64,000 nucleotides of DNA from Candidatus Latescibacterota bacterium (GCA_022819745.1 JAJEGS010000039.1:62001-126000); one strand, 5' to 3'; counted from the first letter of the stretch, positions 50,818-60,033 are shown. Made by a program: numbers and translations. Notes: generated by a model not told the origin, from the letters alone.

Positions 50818-50940
50818 GCAGCGGATAGTAGCGGCCAAAGTACGGCGCGTCAAGGGAGGGGCGGACCGCGGCGAGATTTGCCTACCGCAGGCGTTATGCG
50901 TACTGTGCAGACACCATTCTCGTTAGAAAGGGAACCCACC

Positions 50941-51912
50941 GTGAAACTCGGTCTCAAGTTCGGTCTCGACACACTCAGCAAAGAAAACCTGCAATTCGCC
51001 CAGCAGATGGGCGTCACGCACATCGTCGTCCACAGTCCCCACCTCGGCAACGAGGGCGTGCTCGATTACTTCGAGTTGCTGCGAATGAAAAAATTCATCG
51101 ACTCGTTCGGCCTGGAACTGTGCGCCATCGAGAACTTGCCCGGCGACCACATGCACCCCATCACCCACGCAACGCCAGCGCGCGACGCCCAGTTGGCAAA
51201 AGTTTGCACCTCCATTGAAAACATGGGGAAAATCGGCATCCCGATCCTCGGCTACTACTTCAGTTTGGCCGGCGTCTCCGGCCACTGGCGCACGTACGAA
51301 AGCGGCGGCGGGCGCGGTGGTGCTGGTCTTAAAAGTTTTGATTATGCCCTAGTCAAGGACGCACCGCCGATCATCGATGAGCCGGTCTCAGTCACCGAGA
51401 TGTGGGACCGCTTGGCCTATTTTCTCGAACGGGTAGTGCCCGTCGCCGAAAACGCTGGGGTCAAACTCGCCGCCCACCAAGACGATCCCCCGGCTGAAAC
51501 CCTCTTCGGCACGGGGCGGCTCTTGACCAATCACGACGCCATGCAGCGACTGATCGACCTCGTGCCCAGTCCGAGCAATGGGTTGGAGTTTTGTCAGGGA
51601 ACCGTGGCGGAGATGGGGCCGGACGAGACGATTGCAGCCGTGCGCCGCTTCGCCGCACAGGGCAAGATATTCTACGTGCATTTCCGCAATGTGCGCGGCG
51701 GCTTCCCCAAGTTCGACGAGGTCTTTATCGACGAGGGCGATGTCAATATGATCGCCGCGCTCAAAGCCTATCGCGACGCTGGCTACGACGGGGTCATCAC
51801 GCCCGACCACACGCCCCGCGTAATCGGTGACGAGCCGTACGGACACCGGGGCCGCGCTTTCGCCTTAGGGTACATTCGCGCCGGAATGCAGGCGCTAGAA
51901 TTGCTGGATTAG
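50941..51912 (+). CDS. Mannonate dehydratase family protein (second UxuA-like)
   Basis: A 323-residue TIM-barrel protein with features of the mannonate dehydratase family: VKLAAHQDDPPAETLFGTGRLL, LEFCQGTVAEMG (metal-site Cys), IFYVHFRNVRGGFPKFDEVFIDEGDVNM and GVITPDHTPRV. It is about 30 residues shorter than the one at 47514 and differs clearly in sequence, so it is a divergent paralogue rather than a copy. The start GTG follows AAAGGGAACC. It may act on a related aldonate. It lies just before tRNA-Leu and is divergent from the dehydrogenase gene. Confidence 0.82.
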   Translation: MKLGLKFGLDTLSKENLQFAQQMGVTHIVVHSPHLGNEGVLDYFELLRMKKFIDSFGLELCAIENLPGDHMHPITHATPARDAQLAKVCTSIENMGKIGIPILGYYFSLAGVSGHWRTYESGGGRGGAGLKSFDYALVKDAPPIIDEPVSVTEMWDRLAYFLERVVPVAENAGVKLAAHQDDPPAETLFGTGRLLTNHDAMQRLIDLVPSPSNGLEFCQGTVAEMGPDETIAAVRRFAAQGKIFYVHFRNVRGGFPKFDEVFIDEGDVNMIAALKAYRDAGYDGVITPDHTPRVIGDEPYGHRGRAFALGYIRAGMQALELLD

Positions 51913-51921
51913 CGGGAGTCG

Positions 51922-52009
51922 TGGTGCCGAGGGCCGGACTCGAACCGGCACGTCCTAAGCGGACAGTGGATTTTAAGTCCACCGCGTCTACCAATTCCGC
52001 CACCCCGGC
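51922..52009 (-). tRNA. tRNA-Leu (anticodon TAA)
   Basis: Minus-strand cloverleaf with a long variable arm: acceptor GCCGGGG / CCTCGGC, anticodon loop CTTAAAA gives TAA, T-loop TTCGAGT, encoded CCA. Confidence 0.97.
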
Positions 52010-52024
52010 GCACAGATAAAAAAA

Positions 52025-52098
52025 TGGAGGCGACGCCCGGAATCGAACCGGGGATAAGGGCTTTGCAGGCCCCTGCCTTACCACTTGGCCACGTCGCC
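52025..52098 (-). tRNA. tRNA-Cys (anticodon GCA)
   Basis: Minus-strand cloverleaf: acceptor GGCGACG / CGTCGCC, anticodon loop CTGCAAA gives GCA, T-loop TTCGATT, encoded CCA. It lies 15 bp upstream of tRNA-Leu and is probably co-transcribed. Confidence 0.97.
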
Positions 52099-52236
52099 TC
52101 AAATAGGGATTTGAAGGTACGCGGCGGGCATGTTCCTGTCAACCAGCCCGCCGACCGGTTGCGCTAGCCAAGATAGGTCAAAGATGCGCTAACACCTCGT
52201 CCACAGCACGGCCAAAGACGACCACACAAACCGCCT

Positions 52237-52264
52237 TTGACAAGGTGTACAAAACCTATAAACT
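52237..52264 (+). promoter_or_regulatory. Promoter upstream of thyA
   Basis: A perfect -35 TTGACA (52237-52242) with a weaker -10 TAAACT (52259-52264) at 16-bp spacing, 17 bp before the thyA ATG. The short leader has only a weak GAG as ribosome-binding site. The -10 match is four of six. Confidence 0.45.
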
Positions 52265-52281
52265 AAAAAAGAGCTTTCACA

Positions 52282-53073
52282 ATGCGACAATACCTCGACT
52301 TAGTAAGCCATTGCCTTGACCACGGCGAGGCCAAAGCCGACCGCACCGGCGTCGGCACTCTCGCCATCTTCGGCTATCAGATGCGCTTTGATCTCGCGGA
52401 CGGATTCCCCTGCCTGACCACCAAGAAGCTGCATTTGCGCTCCATCATCCACGAACTCTTGTGGTTCCTCAAAGGCGACACCAACACGGTCTATCTGCAA
52501 AGAGAAAACGTCAGCATCTGGGACGAATGGGCCGACGAAAACGGCGATCTCGGCCCCATCTACGGCAAGCAGTGGCGCAAGTGGTCAACTCCAGACGGCC
52601 CCATCGACCAAATTCAACGCGCCATTGATCTGATTAAGACCAATCCCGATTCGCGCCGCATCCTCGTCAGCGCGTGGAACGTCGGCGAGTTAGAACAAAT
52701 GGCCCTCATGCCCTGCCACTGCCTGTTCCAGTTTTTCGTCACTCGTGGTCGGCTTTCCTGCCAGCTCTATCAACGCTCTTGCGACGTGGGGCTTGGCGTA
52801 CCGTTCAACATCGCCAGCTACAGCCTGTTGACCATGATGATAGCCCAGGTCTGCGGCTTGCAGCCCGGGCAATTCGTCTGGACCGGCGGCGACGTTCACA
52901 TCTATCAGAACCACATCGCCGCACTGCGCCAACAACTCTGCCGCACCCCCCGGTCACTGCCGGTGATGACGATTAAAAATCGCGGCCAGTCGATTTCCGA
53001 CTTCCGCTACGACGACTTCAAACTACTCAACTACGATCCCCATCCTTCCATCCGCATGGAAATCGCCGTCTGA
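52282..53073 (+). CDS. thyA: Thymidylate synthase ThyA
   Basis: A 263-residue enzyme that methylates dUMP to dTMP using methylenetetrahydrofolate. The catalytic Cys is in [15 protein letters not shown]; the opening Arg of [17 protein letters not shown], the [18 protein letters not shown] segment and [10 protein letters not shown] are all conserved. Length equals E. coli ThyA. It has its own promoter and no folate gene next to it. Together with the B12-dependent ribonucleotide reductase further right, this gives part of the DNA precursor pathway. Confidence 0.97.
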   Translation: MRQYLDLVSHCLDHGEAKADRTGVGTLAIFGYQMRFDLADGFPCLTTKKLHLRSIIHELLWFLKGDTNTVYLQRENVSIWDEWADENGDLGPIYGKQWRKWSTPDGPIDQIQRAIDLIKTNPDSRRILVSAWNVGELEQMALMPCHCLFQFFVTRGRLSCQLYQRSCDVGLGVPFNIASYSLLTMMIAQVCGLQPGQFVWTGGDVHIYQNHIAALRQQLCRTPRSLPVMTIKNRGQSISDFRYDDFKLLNYDPHPSIRMEIAV

Positions 53074-53140
53074 CGGGTCTGTTGTACCGACCTTATCGTG
53101 CCGATTGGGCTCGGTGCAGTGGTCGCGGATACAACTTTGC

Positions 53141-53497
53141 TCAGTCTTGGTTTAAAACCTTCACCTGCGAATGTCCAGTATCTATAGTCCAAGCCCCAAG
53201 CTGACCGTCCCCGTCCAAGTCGGCCCTCACCACCAACCAGAATCCTGTGCTCATAGGCCAGAACTCCCAAGTATAGCCCTCTATCTGCCACCAAGCGTGC
53301 CGAATTCCCTTGTCATTGGGGTCGAAGTAGCGACCATGCTTGGCAAAATAGGCTTTTTCGAACAGGTGAAGCTGCTCCAAGCACGCCTCCAATTGGATCA
53401 GGGCCCGCTCAGGTGGGGTCAAGCGAGAAAAGTGCACAACCCCTAAGCCTATGAGCACCAACACCAAAAACGTCAACTCGATCACTCTCAGCGGCAT
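53141..53497 (-). CDS. Pilin-like small membrane-anchored protein
   Basis: A 118-residue protein with one N-terminal membrane helix (RVIELTFLVLVLIGLGVVHF) followed by a helical segment with Glu residues (ERALIQLEACLEQLHLFEKAYFAKHGRY) and a beta-rich end with ADLDGDGQLGAWTIDTG. The shape, long N-terminal helix then AYFAKHGRY then a D-x-D-G-D turn and xGAWTID, resembles type IV pilin or type II secretion pseudopilin ends. A canonical prepilin cleavage site (G-FTLxE) is absent, so it may be a non-cleaved relative. It is the last gene after the Ig-like lipoprotein gene, overlapping it by ten bases. Confidence 0.6.
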   Translation of the reverse strand: MPLRVIELTFLVLVLIGLGVVHFSRLTPPERALIQLEACLEQLHLFEKAYFAKHGRYFDPNDKGIRHAWWQIEGYTWEFWPMSTGFWLVVRADLDGDGQLGAWTIDTGHSQVKVLNQD

Positions 53498-55050
53498 GGG
53501 ATATCTACCTCTTCGACGATTTGGTCCGCATCTAAGTCAATCGGCTCGGAATAGCGTCCATAAGGCTCGGAATAGCGAAAGGGGCTAAGCGAGCCGCTGC
53601 TGTACTCACCGTCGCCATCGCGATCTACAAACGCCCACAGCGAGTAGGTGCCGGCCAGCAGACCTTCCAGATCAAATCGCCCCTCTTCGTCTGCCCACTC
53701 GGCGTACGTACGAGCGTCCTCGTTGATGGCCGCGATTCGGACGCGACCTTCTTCCCCGGCCTGCACCTGTCCCCGAATCGCCGCAGTCTCCGCACCGACG
53801 GTAAAAGAAAGCGTCAACAGGCTGTCGGCCAAGCTATTGCCAGCTCGGTCCACGAGCTGTGCAGCCGACCCTGCGAGCCGATACGCACCCGGTGCCAGCG
53901 GTTCGGCGGGCGCAAAGCGGGCGCGATTGGGTAGCGGCCACAGCCAATCTCCCGCTAATGCTTGCGTCGAATCGCTCGCCGTCCAAAACCCGGCCAACGC
54001 GACCGGCTGCATGGCTTCAGAGAAAAGCAAGTCCAGCGCGTCGCTTGGGGCCAGTCGATTCCGCGCCAGCCCGACGAAAGAGGGCGGCTTGCGGTCGGAC
54101 CGCGCACTGCCGCGAACAGGCGCGTCCCACTGCACGGGCGCACCAGCGAACGCAAGCTGTACAGCATAGCGTTGGTCTGGCTCTTGCGTTGCCGTCTCGA
54201 CGTAAATTTTCTCCTTCGCACCTGGGGCCGCATACAGCGACTCCACCGCCAGTTCGGAGACTTCCACTTCCAAGTCTTGTGGATCCACAGACGTGGCAAA
54301 CAGCAACATCAGCCGCTCGGCATGTATGGCTTGGACCCGCTTGAGTACGGGAGCGGGCATCTGCCGACGCACGAGAGCCAAATCGCCAGCCAGCACCTCT
54401 TCCTCCTCCACTTCCAGAGAAGACGCCGGCAGGGCCAACCACTCGTCGGCGTCTGGCAGGGCGTTGCGATTCGCATCCCTAAAGGCCAGTACCCGATAGT
54501 GGCCCGGAGCGAGGCGGGCAAACTCGTAGCTCCCATCGGCACCGCTCTGCGTCTGATAGGACGGTTCGTCCAATCCTACTTCCCCGCTAAAGGTCCCCAA
54601 GTCATAGGCCCAAACATGAGTACCAGCCACGGGTTGATGGTCTTGGTACACCCGGCCCCGAACCAACCCCTGATCGAGCTGTGAGCCGGTGGCAAAAGCC
54701 AAGGTAAAGGATTCCGTCAAGGCATTGCCCCGTAGATCCCGCGCCCCGGTACCCACCGTCAGCACATAAGTTCGCTCCTCGGCCAAAGGCATGGCAATGC
54801 GCAGCCGTGGGCCACGCCACGACAGTTGCAGCGGTCCGGCCGGCGATGTGAAAAGAGCGGCTTCGGTCTGCTCGCGGTTCATGGGTTCGCTGAAGACGAT
54901 TTCTACTTCGGTATCCCGCGCCACTTTCAAGGCGTCGCTCTCCGGGTAGTGGGACAGAATGCGAGGCGGCTCTTTGTCCACCGGCCCTCCGGTGGGCGGC
55001 CCGACTTTGGCGCAACCCAACAACAGGGCGATCAAGATGCTAATCAGCAC
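53488..55050 (-). CDS. Large lipoprotein with Ig-like (Big_5) and carboxypeptidase-regulatory-like domains
   Basis: A 520-residue lipoprotein: MLISILIALLLGCAK has the lipobox (LLGC, Cys13). Residues about 25-120 form a Big_5 Ig-like domain (PPRILSHYPESDALKVARDTEVEIVFSEPMN is its hallmark start). GSYEFARLAPGHYRVLAFRD and GRFDLEGLLAGTYSLWAFVD are carboxypeptidase-regulatory-like beta-sandwich ends, the latter with DRDGDGEY. The protein is probably displayed on the outer membrane. The GTG start overlaps the xerC stop by 11 bases. Function is unknown; such multi-domain proteins often act in adhesion or cell-surface assembly. Confidence 0.8.
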   Translation of the reverse strand: MLISILIALLLGCAKVGPPTGGPVDKEPPRILSHYPESDALKVARDTEVEIVFSEPMNREQTEAALFTSPAGPLQLSWRGPRLRIAMPLAEERTYVLTVGTGARDLRGNALTESFTLAFATGSQLDQGLVRGRVYQDHQPVAGTHVWAYDLGTFSGEVGLDEPSYQTQSGADGSYEFARLAPGHYRVLAFRDANRNALPDADEWLALPASSLEVEEEEVLAGDLALVRRQMPAPVLKRVQAIHAERLMLLFATSVDPQDLEVEVSELAVESLYAAPGAKEKIYVETATQEPDQRYAVQLAFAGAPVQWDAPVRGSARSDRKPPSFVGLARNRLAPSDALDLLFSEAMQPVALAGFWTASDSTQALAGDWLWPLPNRARFAPAEPLAPGAYRLAGSAAQLVDRAGNSLADSLLTLSFTVGAETAAIRGQVQAGEEGRVRIAAINEDARTYAEWADEEGRFDLEGLLAGTYSLWAFVDRDGDGEYSSGSLSPFRYSEPYGRYSEPIDLDADQIVEEVDIPCR

Positions 55051-55996
55051 CGTGCGGGTGGGCTTCGGCGTAGATGGCTTGCAGGTGCTCCAAGCTTACT
55101 TCGGTATAGCTCTGGGTCGCGGCCAAAGTTGCATGGCCGAGGAGCTCCTTGACGGCCACTAAATCGGCACCAGCGTCGAGGAGATGAGCGGCAAAGGAGT
55201 GGCGCAGGCGATGCGGGCTGAGCGAATCGTCTTCCGACACGGTGCGCAGATGGCGCTCGACGATGCGCTGCACGGTGCGGCGACTCAAGCGCCTGCCGCG
55301 TCCGTTGAGGAAGAGGGCACCGGCTTCTACTTGCGACATGTCGCATTCGAGTAGGACCTCGGCGCGGCGTTGCAGATACGCTTCGAGTGCTTCTTGTGCC
55401 TTTGTGCCAATGGGAGCAATGCGTTCCTTGCGGCCCTTGCCCATAACCTTGATGGTGCCTTCAGCCAGATCCAGCGACGAGAGGTTGAGCCCCACCAGCT
55501 CGCCGAGGCGAATGCCCCCTCCGTAGAACACTTCTAGAATGGCCCGATCCCGCACGCCGCTAAACCGCTCGGTCGCAGGAGCCTCCATGGCCTCAGCGAC
55601 CTGTTCTACGGGCAGGTGCCGCGGCAATGCGCGCTCGACCAAGGGCGATGCCACCGCACCAGCCGGATTGGCGACCTGCGCTCCCTCGCGACAGAGATAG
55701 CGGAAGAGCGAGCGCAGGGCTGCTAATTTGCGGGCAACAGTGCTGGCCTTAAGGCCCTTTTCCTCTAGGTCGGCGACAAAGGCCTGTACCTGCTCGCGCT
55801 GCACCACTCGTAGCGGCAGTTGCAAATTATCGACTCGCGGATAGAGAAAGCGGGCGAATTGCTGCAAGTCACAGCGATATGAAGTGAGGGTGTACTCGGC
55901 ACAATTGCGCTCTTTGTCCAAGTATTCCAAAAAGCGGACAATGCCCTCTTCGAGACTGGAGCCGGCGTGTAGAGCGCTCTGCGATGCATCGGCCAT
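55040..55996 (-). CDS. xerC: Tyrosine recombinase XerC
   Basis: A 318-residue tyrosine recombinase that resolves chromosome dimers. The N-terminal core-binding domain spans residues 10-105. The catalytic set is visible: Arg in YGGGIRLGELVG, Lys in GKGRKERI, HRLRHSFAAHLLDAG (His and Arg), LGHATLAATQSYTEV (His and nucleophilic Tyr). The placement next to topA, on the same strand, fits the chromosomal XerC of many bacteria rather than an integrase. No attachment site or phage genes are visible. It lies 30 bp after topA. Confidence 0.94.
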   Translation of the reverse strand: MADASQSALHAGSSLEEGIVRFLEYLDKERNCAEYTLTSYRCDLQQFARFLYPRVDNLQLPLRVVQREQVQAFVADLEEKGLKASTVARKLAALRSLFRYLCREGAQVANPAGAVASPLVERALPRHLPVEQVAEAMEAPATERFSGVRDRAILEVFYGGGIRLGELVGLNLSSLDLAEGTIKVMGKGRKERIAPIGTKAQEALEAYLQRRAEVLLECDMSQVEAGALFLNGRGRRLSRRTVQRIVERHLRTVSEDDSLSPHRLRHSFAAHLLDAGADLVAVKELLGHATLAATQSYTEVSLEHLQAIYAEAHPHGAD

Positions 55997-56026
55997 GGCA
56001 GTAATGAGCCAAGGAGGAATGAATGC

Positions 56027-58318
56027 TCAGGCAGCTTGGGCGCTTTTGTCTTTTTCGCCCTTTTCGCTTTCGTACTCGGTGCCGCAAATCCGGCAGTACA
56101 TGGCAGGGGCACCTGAGCGGCTCCCCTTTTCGTAGAGCAAGGCAGCGTCGCAATGCGCACACTTGCGGTCTATGGGTCGGTCCCAACTGGCAAACTTGCA
56201 CTGGGGATAAATACTGCAACCAAAGAAGACCTTGCCTTTGCGCGACCGCCTCTCCACAATCTGCCCCTCGCAACCGTCCTCTGGACATTGAATTCCGAGG
56301 ACATAGGGCTTGACGTTTTTGCAATCTGGATAGCCGCTACAAGCCAAGAAGCGGCCATAGCGGCCCGTCTTGACGACCATGGGCGCGCTGCACTGATCGC
56401 AGACCTCGTCGGTCTCCACCTCGCCTTGCTCTTCGAGGGGCTTGGTGTTTTTGCACTTGGGGTAACCAGAGCAAGCGAGGAAGCGGCCGTTGCGACCCCA
56501 CTTGACGACCATGTCGGCCCCACATTCCTCGCAGTCCTCGTCCGACACCTCTTGCAGCGCACGCTTTAGCTCTTTGCGGCGGTTGTTGGCCGCGTCTAAG
56601 TCGCCCTTCCACGAATCGTAGAACTGCTGCACGATCTTCACCCAGTTGGTATCCCCATCTTCGATCTGATCAAGCTTGTCCTCCATGTTGGCCGTGAAAG
56701 CTACGTTGAAAAGGTGCGGAAAGGTATCGACGAGTAGTTTGTTGACGGTCTGGCCGCGCTCAGTGGCCACGAAGTAGCGGTTATCAACCTTTTCGACGTA
56801 CTCGCGATCTAGGATGGTAGTAATGATTTGCGCGTAGGTCGAGGGACGGCCAATGCCCTCGGATTCCAGTTGCTTGACGAGCGACGCCTCAGTAAAGCGC
56901 GGCGGTGGCTTAGTGAAGTGCTGCTCAGGGGCGACCTGCTCTAACTTTAGCACCTCGCCCTCGGCAATATCAGCGGGCATGGCCCTCGACGCGTCCTTTT
57001 CTTCCCTCTCGGCCATGCCATTAGACCCTGCCTCCGACTTATCCTCTTCTTCCTTGCTTTCGCTGTAGAGCAAGGTAAAGCCCGGAAACTTAACAACACT
57101 CCCTGCAGCGCGAAGCAAATAGGGTCCAGCCTCGACATTGGCCGTCGTGATGTTGAGAACTTGCGGCTTCATCTGGGAGGTCACGAATCGCTTCCAGATC
57201 AGGGAGTACACTCGCGCTTGATCTGGCATGAGCAAGTGCTTGATTTTGTCTGGATGCAGGGCTACGGAGGTAGGACGTATGGCCTCGTGGGCGTCTTGGG
57301 CGCTGTTTTTGGTCCGGTAGTGATTGGGCGTCTCGGGCACGTAATCGCGACCATAGAGGGCGTCGATCTGCTCGCGCACTTCGGCAATGGCGTCGGCTGC
57401 AACGCGCACCGAATCCGTGCGCATATAGGTAATCAAGCCACGGGTTTCGCCCTCGACCTCAATGCCTTCGTATAGCTGCTGAGCCACAGCCATGGTGCGC
57501 TTGACCGAAAAGCGCATCCGCCGAGCACATTCCTGCTGCAAGGTGCTGGTCGTAAAGGGCGGGGCAGGACGGCGTACTTGGTCGCGTTCCTTGACCTCTT
57601 TGACCCCTATATCTTGCGCGGCCAGCTCGGCGGCAATGCAATCAGCCTCCTCCTGATTGCCGATATCGATCTTATTGCCGTCTTTGGCCAACAGGCGCGC
57701 CCAGAACGAACCTTGGCTCTCGCGGCCCAAAAGGGCCTCAATTGACCAGTACTCTTGAGGCTCAAATGCCTTGATCTCGTGGTCGCGCTCGCAGATTAAC
57801 CGCACGGCTACGGACTGCACGCGGCCGGCTGAGAGCCCGGAGTGTATAACCTTCCACAAGAGCGGGCTGATCTCGTAGCCGACTAAGCGGTCGAGTACGC
57901 GCCGCGCCTGTTGGGCATCGACCTTGTGGAGATCCAGCGCGCCCGAGTGTTCTAGCGACTCGTGTACCGCTTTGGGCGTAATCTCGTTGAAGAGAATCCG
58001 CTTGACGTTGTCGTTCTTGTGGGAGATGGCTTGAGCCACGTGCCAAGCAATGGCTTCGCCCTCGCGGTCGGGGTCGGTAGCCAAGTAGGTGGTATCCGCG
58101 GCTTGGGCTGCTTTGCGGAGGCCGCTGAGGATCTTGCCCTTGCCCCGAATGGTCACGTAGCGCGGCTTGAAGCCGTCTTCAACTTCGATACCTAGCTCTT
58201 TGGGCGGCAAATCCCGCACGTGCCCCATACAGGGTTTGACTACAAAATTTTTGCCTAAAATTTTATTGATTGTCTTGGCCTTGGCTGGCGACTCGACAAC
58301 CACCAATGACTTGCCCAT
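56027..58318 (-). CDS. topA: DNA topoisomerase I
   Basis: A 763-residue type IA topoisomerase that relaxes negative supercoils. The TOPRIM domain opens with SLVVVESPAKAKTINKILG and ends with DPDREGEAIAWH. The active-site Tyr is in RGLITYMRTDSVRVAADA. Three to four C4 zinc-ribbon modules close the protein (CEECGADM with CSGYPKC; CDQCSAPM with CSGYPDC; CPEDGCEGQ with CSIYPQC; CAHCDAAL with CRICG). The start at 58318 matches the usual MGKSLVVVESPAKA. Its upstream region is shared with map and holds a tandem palindrome. xerC, a lipoprotein and a pilin-like gene follow on the same strand. Confidence 0.98.
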   Translation of the reverse strand: MGKSLVVVESPAKAKTINKILGKNFVVKPCMGHVRDLPPKELGIEVEDGFKPRYVTIRGKGKILSGLRKAAQAADTTYLATDPDREGEAIAWHVAQAISHKNDNVKRILFNEITPKAVHESLEHSGALDLHKVDAQQARRVLDRLVGYEISPLLWKVIHSGLSAGRVQSVAVRLICERDHEIKAFEPQEYWSIEALLGRESQGSFWARLLAKDGNKIDIGNQEEADCIAAELAAQDIGVKEVKERDQVRRPAPPFTTSTLQQECARRMRFSVKRTMAVAQQLYEGIEVEGETRGLITYMRTDSVRVAADAIAEVREQIDALYGRDYVPETPNHYRTKNSAQDAHEAIRPTSVALHPDKIKHLLMPDQARVYSLIWKRFVTSQMKPQVLNITTANVEAGPYLLRAAGSVVKFPGFTLLYSESKEEEDKSEAGSNGMAEREEKDASRAMPADIAEGEVLKLEQVAPEQHFTKPPPRFTEASLVKQLESEGIGRPSTYAQIITTILDREYVEKVDNRYFVATERGQTVNKLLVDTFPHLFNVAFTANMEDKLDQIEDGDTNWVKIVQQFYDSWKGDLDAANNRRKELKRALQEVSDEDCEECGADMVVKWGRNGRFLACSGYPKCKNTKPLEEQGEVETDEVCDQCSAPMVVKTGRYGRFLACSGYPDCKNVKPYVLGIQCPEDGCEGQIVERRSRKGKVFFGCSIYPQCKFASWDRPIDRKCAHCDAALLYEKGSRSGAPAMYCRICGTEYESEKGEKDKSAQAA

Positions 58319-58352
58319 CTGCTCCCTCAGTTGATATTACCGAAAGCTGTAC

Positions 58353-58370
58353 GTTACGTAAGTTACGTAA
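58353..58370. repeat. Tandem palindromic 9-bp repeat between topA and map
   Basis: Two exact copies of GTTACGTAA stand side by side, 58353-58361 and 58362-58370. Each contains the perfect 8-bp palindrome TTACGTAA. They lie 35 bp before topA and about 120 bp before map, in a divergent promoter region, and look like paired sites for a dimeric regulator. Identity of the regulator is unknown. Confidence 0.5.
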
Positions 58371-58487
58371 TTTGCTGAATATATGGACGCCCTAAGACAA
58401 TTGCAAGACGCGCTCTTGACAAACCAGAGCCACCGTCTTTTTGTAACGCGTTCAGTATTGTGCGCTACATTCTCTGGGGTTTGCACC

Positions 58488-59243
58488 TTGATCCATCGCA
58501 AAAAATCAAGCGAAATAGAGCACATTGCTGCGAGCTGCGAGATCGTCTTCGCCGTCCAGCAGAAGCTCGAAGCGCTCATCGCGCCTGGCGTCAGCACCCT
58601 CGAGCTGGACCAAGTCGCCGAGACCGAAATCCGCGCCTTGGGAGCGGTACCCGCCTTCAAGGGATATCACGGCTTCCCCTACTCGATTTGCGCTTCAGTA
58701 AACGCTGCAATCGTGCATGGGTTCCCCGACGAAACTCCACTGCAAAAGGGCGACATCGTCAGCATTGACGTGGGTGCCTGTCTCGACGGCTACTATGGCG
58801 ACGGGGCCTTTACCGTCGCCGTCGGCGCAATCAGCGCGCAGGCACAGCACCTCATCAATGGCACCCTCGACTGCCTCGCACGGGGCATTGACCAAGCGCG
58901 GCCCGGTGGGCGGCTCTCCGACATTTCGCACGCTATCCAGCGCCACGCCGAAAGCCAAGGACTGGCCGTAGTGCGCGAGTACGGGGGCCACGGCATTGGC
59001 CGCGAGTTGCACGAGTCACCCTACATCGAAAACTATGGTTCGCCCGGCAAAGGCCCACTGCTCAAGCCTGGACACGTATTCTGCATCGAGCCGATTCTCT
59101 GCCTAGGCAACCCTCAAATCGACCATTTCGATGACTGGACCACCCTCACCTCTGACCGCTCGCTCGCCGCTCACGCCGAACATACCGTCGCCATTACTGA
59201 GGACGGGCCGCGGATTCTGACCCTGCCCGCTGTGCCAGCATGA
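58488..59243 (+). CDS. map: Methionine aminopeptidase (type I)
   Basis: A 251-residue metalloprotease that removes the initiator Met. The five metal ligands are visible: Asp in VSIDVGACL, Asp in GYYGDGAFT, His in EYGGHGIGRELHE, Glu in FCIEPILCL and Glu in HAEHTVAITE. I chose the TTG at 58488, because the family begins with a short xIHRKKSSEIE-like segment and a GGGGT lies eight bases upstream; an ATG at 58383 would add 35 non-family residues. The type I enzyme has no N-terminal zinc-finger extension. Its stop overlaps the next gene (ATGA). Confidence 0.93.
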   Translation: MIHRKKSSEIEHIAASCEIVFAVQQKLEALIAPGVSTLELDQVAETEIRALGAVPAFKGYHGFPYSICASVNAAIVHGFPDETPLQKGDIVSIDVGACLDGYYGDGAFTVAVGAISAQAQHLINGTLDCLARGIDQARPGGRLSDISHAIQRHAESQGLAVVREYGGHGIGRELHESPYIENYGSPGKGPLLKPGHVFCIEPILCLGNPQIDHFDDWTTLTSDRSLAAHAEHTVAITEDGPRILTLPAVPA

Positions 59244-59995
59244 AGGTCACCTTCCTCGGCACTGGCACCTCCATCGGAGTACCGCGCATCGGCTGCTACT
59301 GCCCAGTTTGCGCCTCGGACGACCCAAAAAACAAGCGCTTGCGCTGTGCCTTACACTTGGCACATCAAGGCCGGTCAATCCTCGTAGATGCCGGCCCAGA
59401 TCTCAGAACTCAAGCCCTGCGCTATCAGATCAACCGCGTCGATTGCGTGCTGTTGACTCACGGCCACGCCGATCATCTGCACGGCCTCGACGATGTGCGA
59501 TCTTATTGCTTTGACCGCGATCAGCCGCTGCCCTGCTATGCGGATTCGCACACCATTGCACGCATCGAACGAGTCTTCGACTACGCCTTTGACAAAGACG
59601 CTCCAAGCGCAACGCCGCAGCTAGCCCTGCGTCCGATTGCCGGACCGTTCACAGCTTGTGGACTCGCCATCGAGCCGCTCACCATCTATCACGGCCGCTC
59701 TCCGGTCCTGGCCTTCCGCATCGGCAACTTCGCCTACGCCACGGACACTAATTACATCCCAGAGGCGGCCATGGCGCGACTGCATGGTCTAGAGGTCTTG
59801 GTCCTCGACGCACTACGCTACAAAGAACATCCCACCCATTTCAACGTCGAGCAGGCGTTGGCCATTGTCGCCGAACTCCAGCCTACTCGCACGTACTTCA
59901 CGCATATAGCCCACGACCTCGACCACCATCAGACCAATGCCGAACTCCCCCCAAGCGTGGAACTAGCCTACGACGGATTGGTGTTGGAGTTGTAA
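59240..59995 (+). CDS. MBL-fold metallohydrolase (PhnP-like)
   Basis: A 251-residue metallo-beta-lactamase-fold hydrolase. The metal motif is THGHADHLHGLDD, with HxHxDH intact; further ligands are in YATDTNY and THIAHD. The N-terminus FLGTGTSIGVPRIGCYCPVCASDDPKNKRLRC, with its Cys-x-x-Cys, matches the PhnP-like cyclic phosphodiesterase group. A role in hydrolysing a cyclic phosphate is plausible, but many homologues of the same architecture are uncharacterised. It is translationally coupled to map by ATGA and ends just before a terminator acting on the opposite strand. Confidence 0.9.
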   Translation: MKVTFLGTGTSIGVPRIGCYCPVCASDDPKNKRLRCALHLAHQGRSILVDAGPDLRTQALRYQINRVDCVLLTHGHADHLHGLDDVRSYCFDRDQPLPCYADSHTIARIERVFDYAFDKDAPSATPQLALRPIAGPFTACGLAIEPLTIYHGRSPVLAFRIGNFAYATDTNYIPEAAMARLHGLEVLVLDALRYKEHPTHFNVEQALAIVAELQPTRTYFTHIAHDLDHHQTNAELPPSVELAYDGLVLEL

Positions 59996-60033
59996 GAAAA
60001 AACAAGGATGCTGCCGGTCTCCCGACGACATCC
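59990..60033 (-). terminator. Rho-independent terminator of nrdJ
   Basis: Read on the minus strand: GGATG / CATCC outer stem (60006-60010, 60029-60033) with an inner CGG/CCG stem and GAGA loop, followed by TTGTTTTTTCTT. It stands 30 bp after the nrdJ stop and just after the convergent MBL gene. Confidence 0.75.

Noticed and set aside
55040..55996. xerC considered as a phage or island integrase
   Set aside because: The neighbours are topA and housekeeping genes and no attachment repeats or phage genes are visible.
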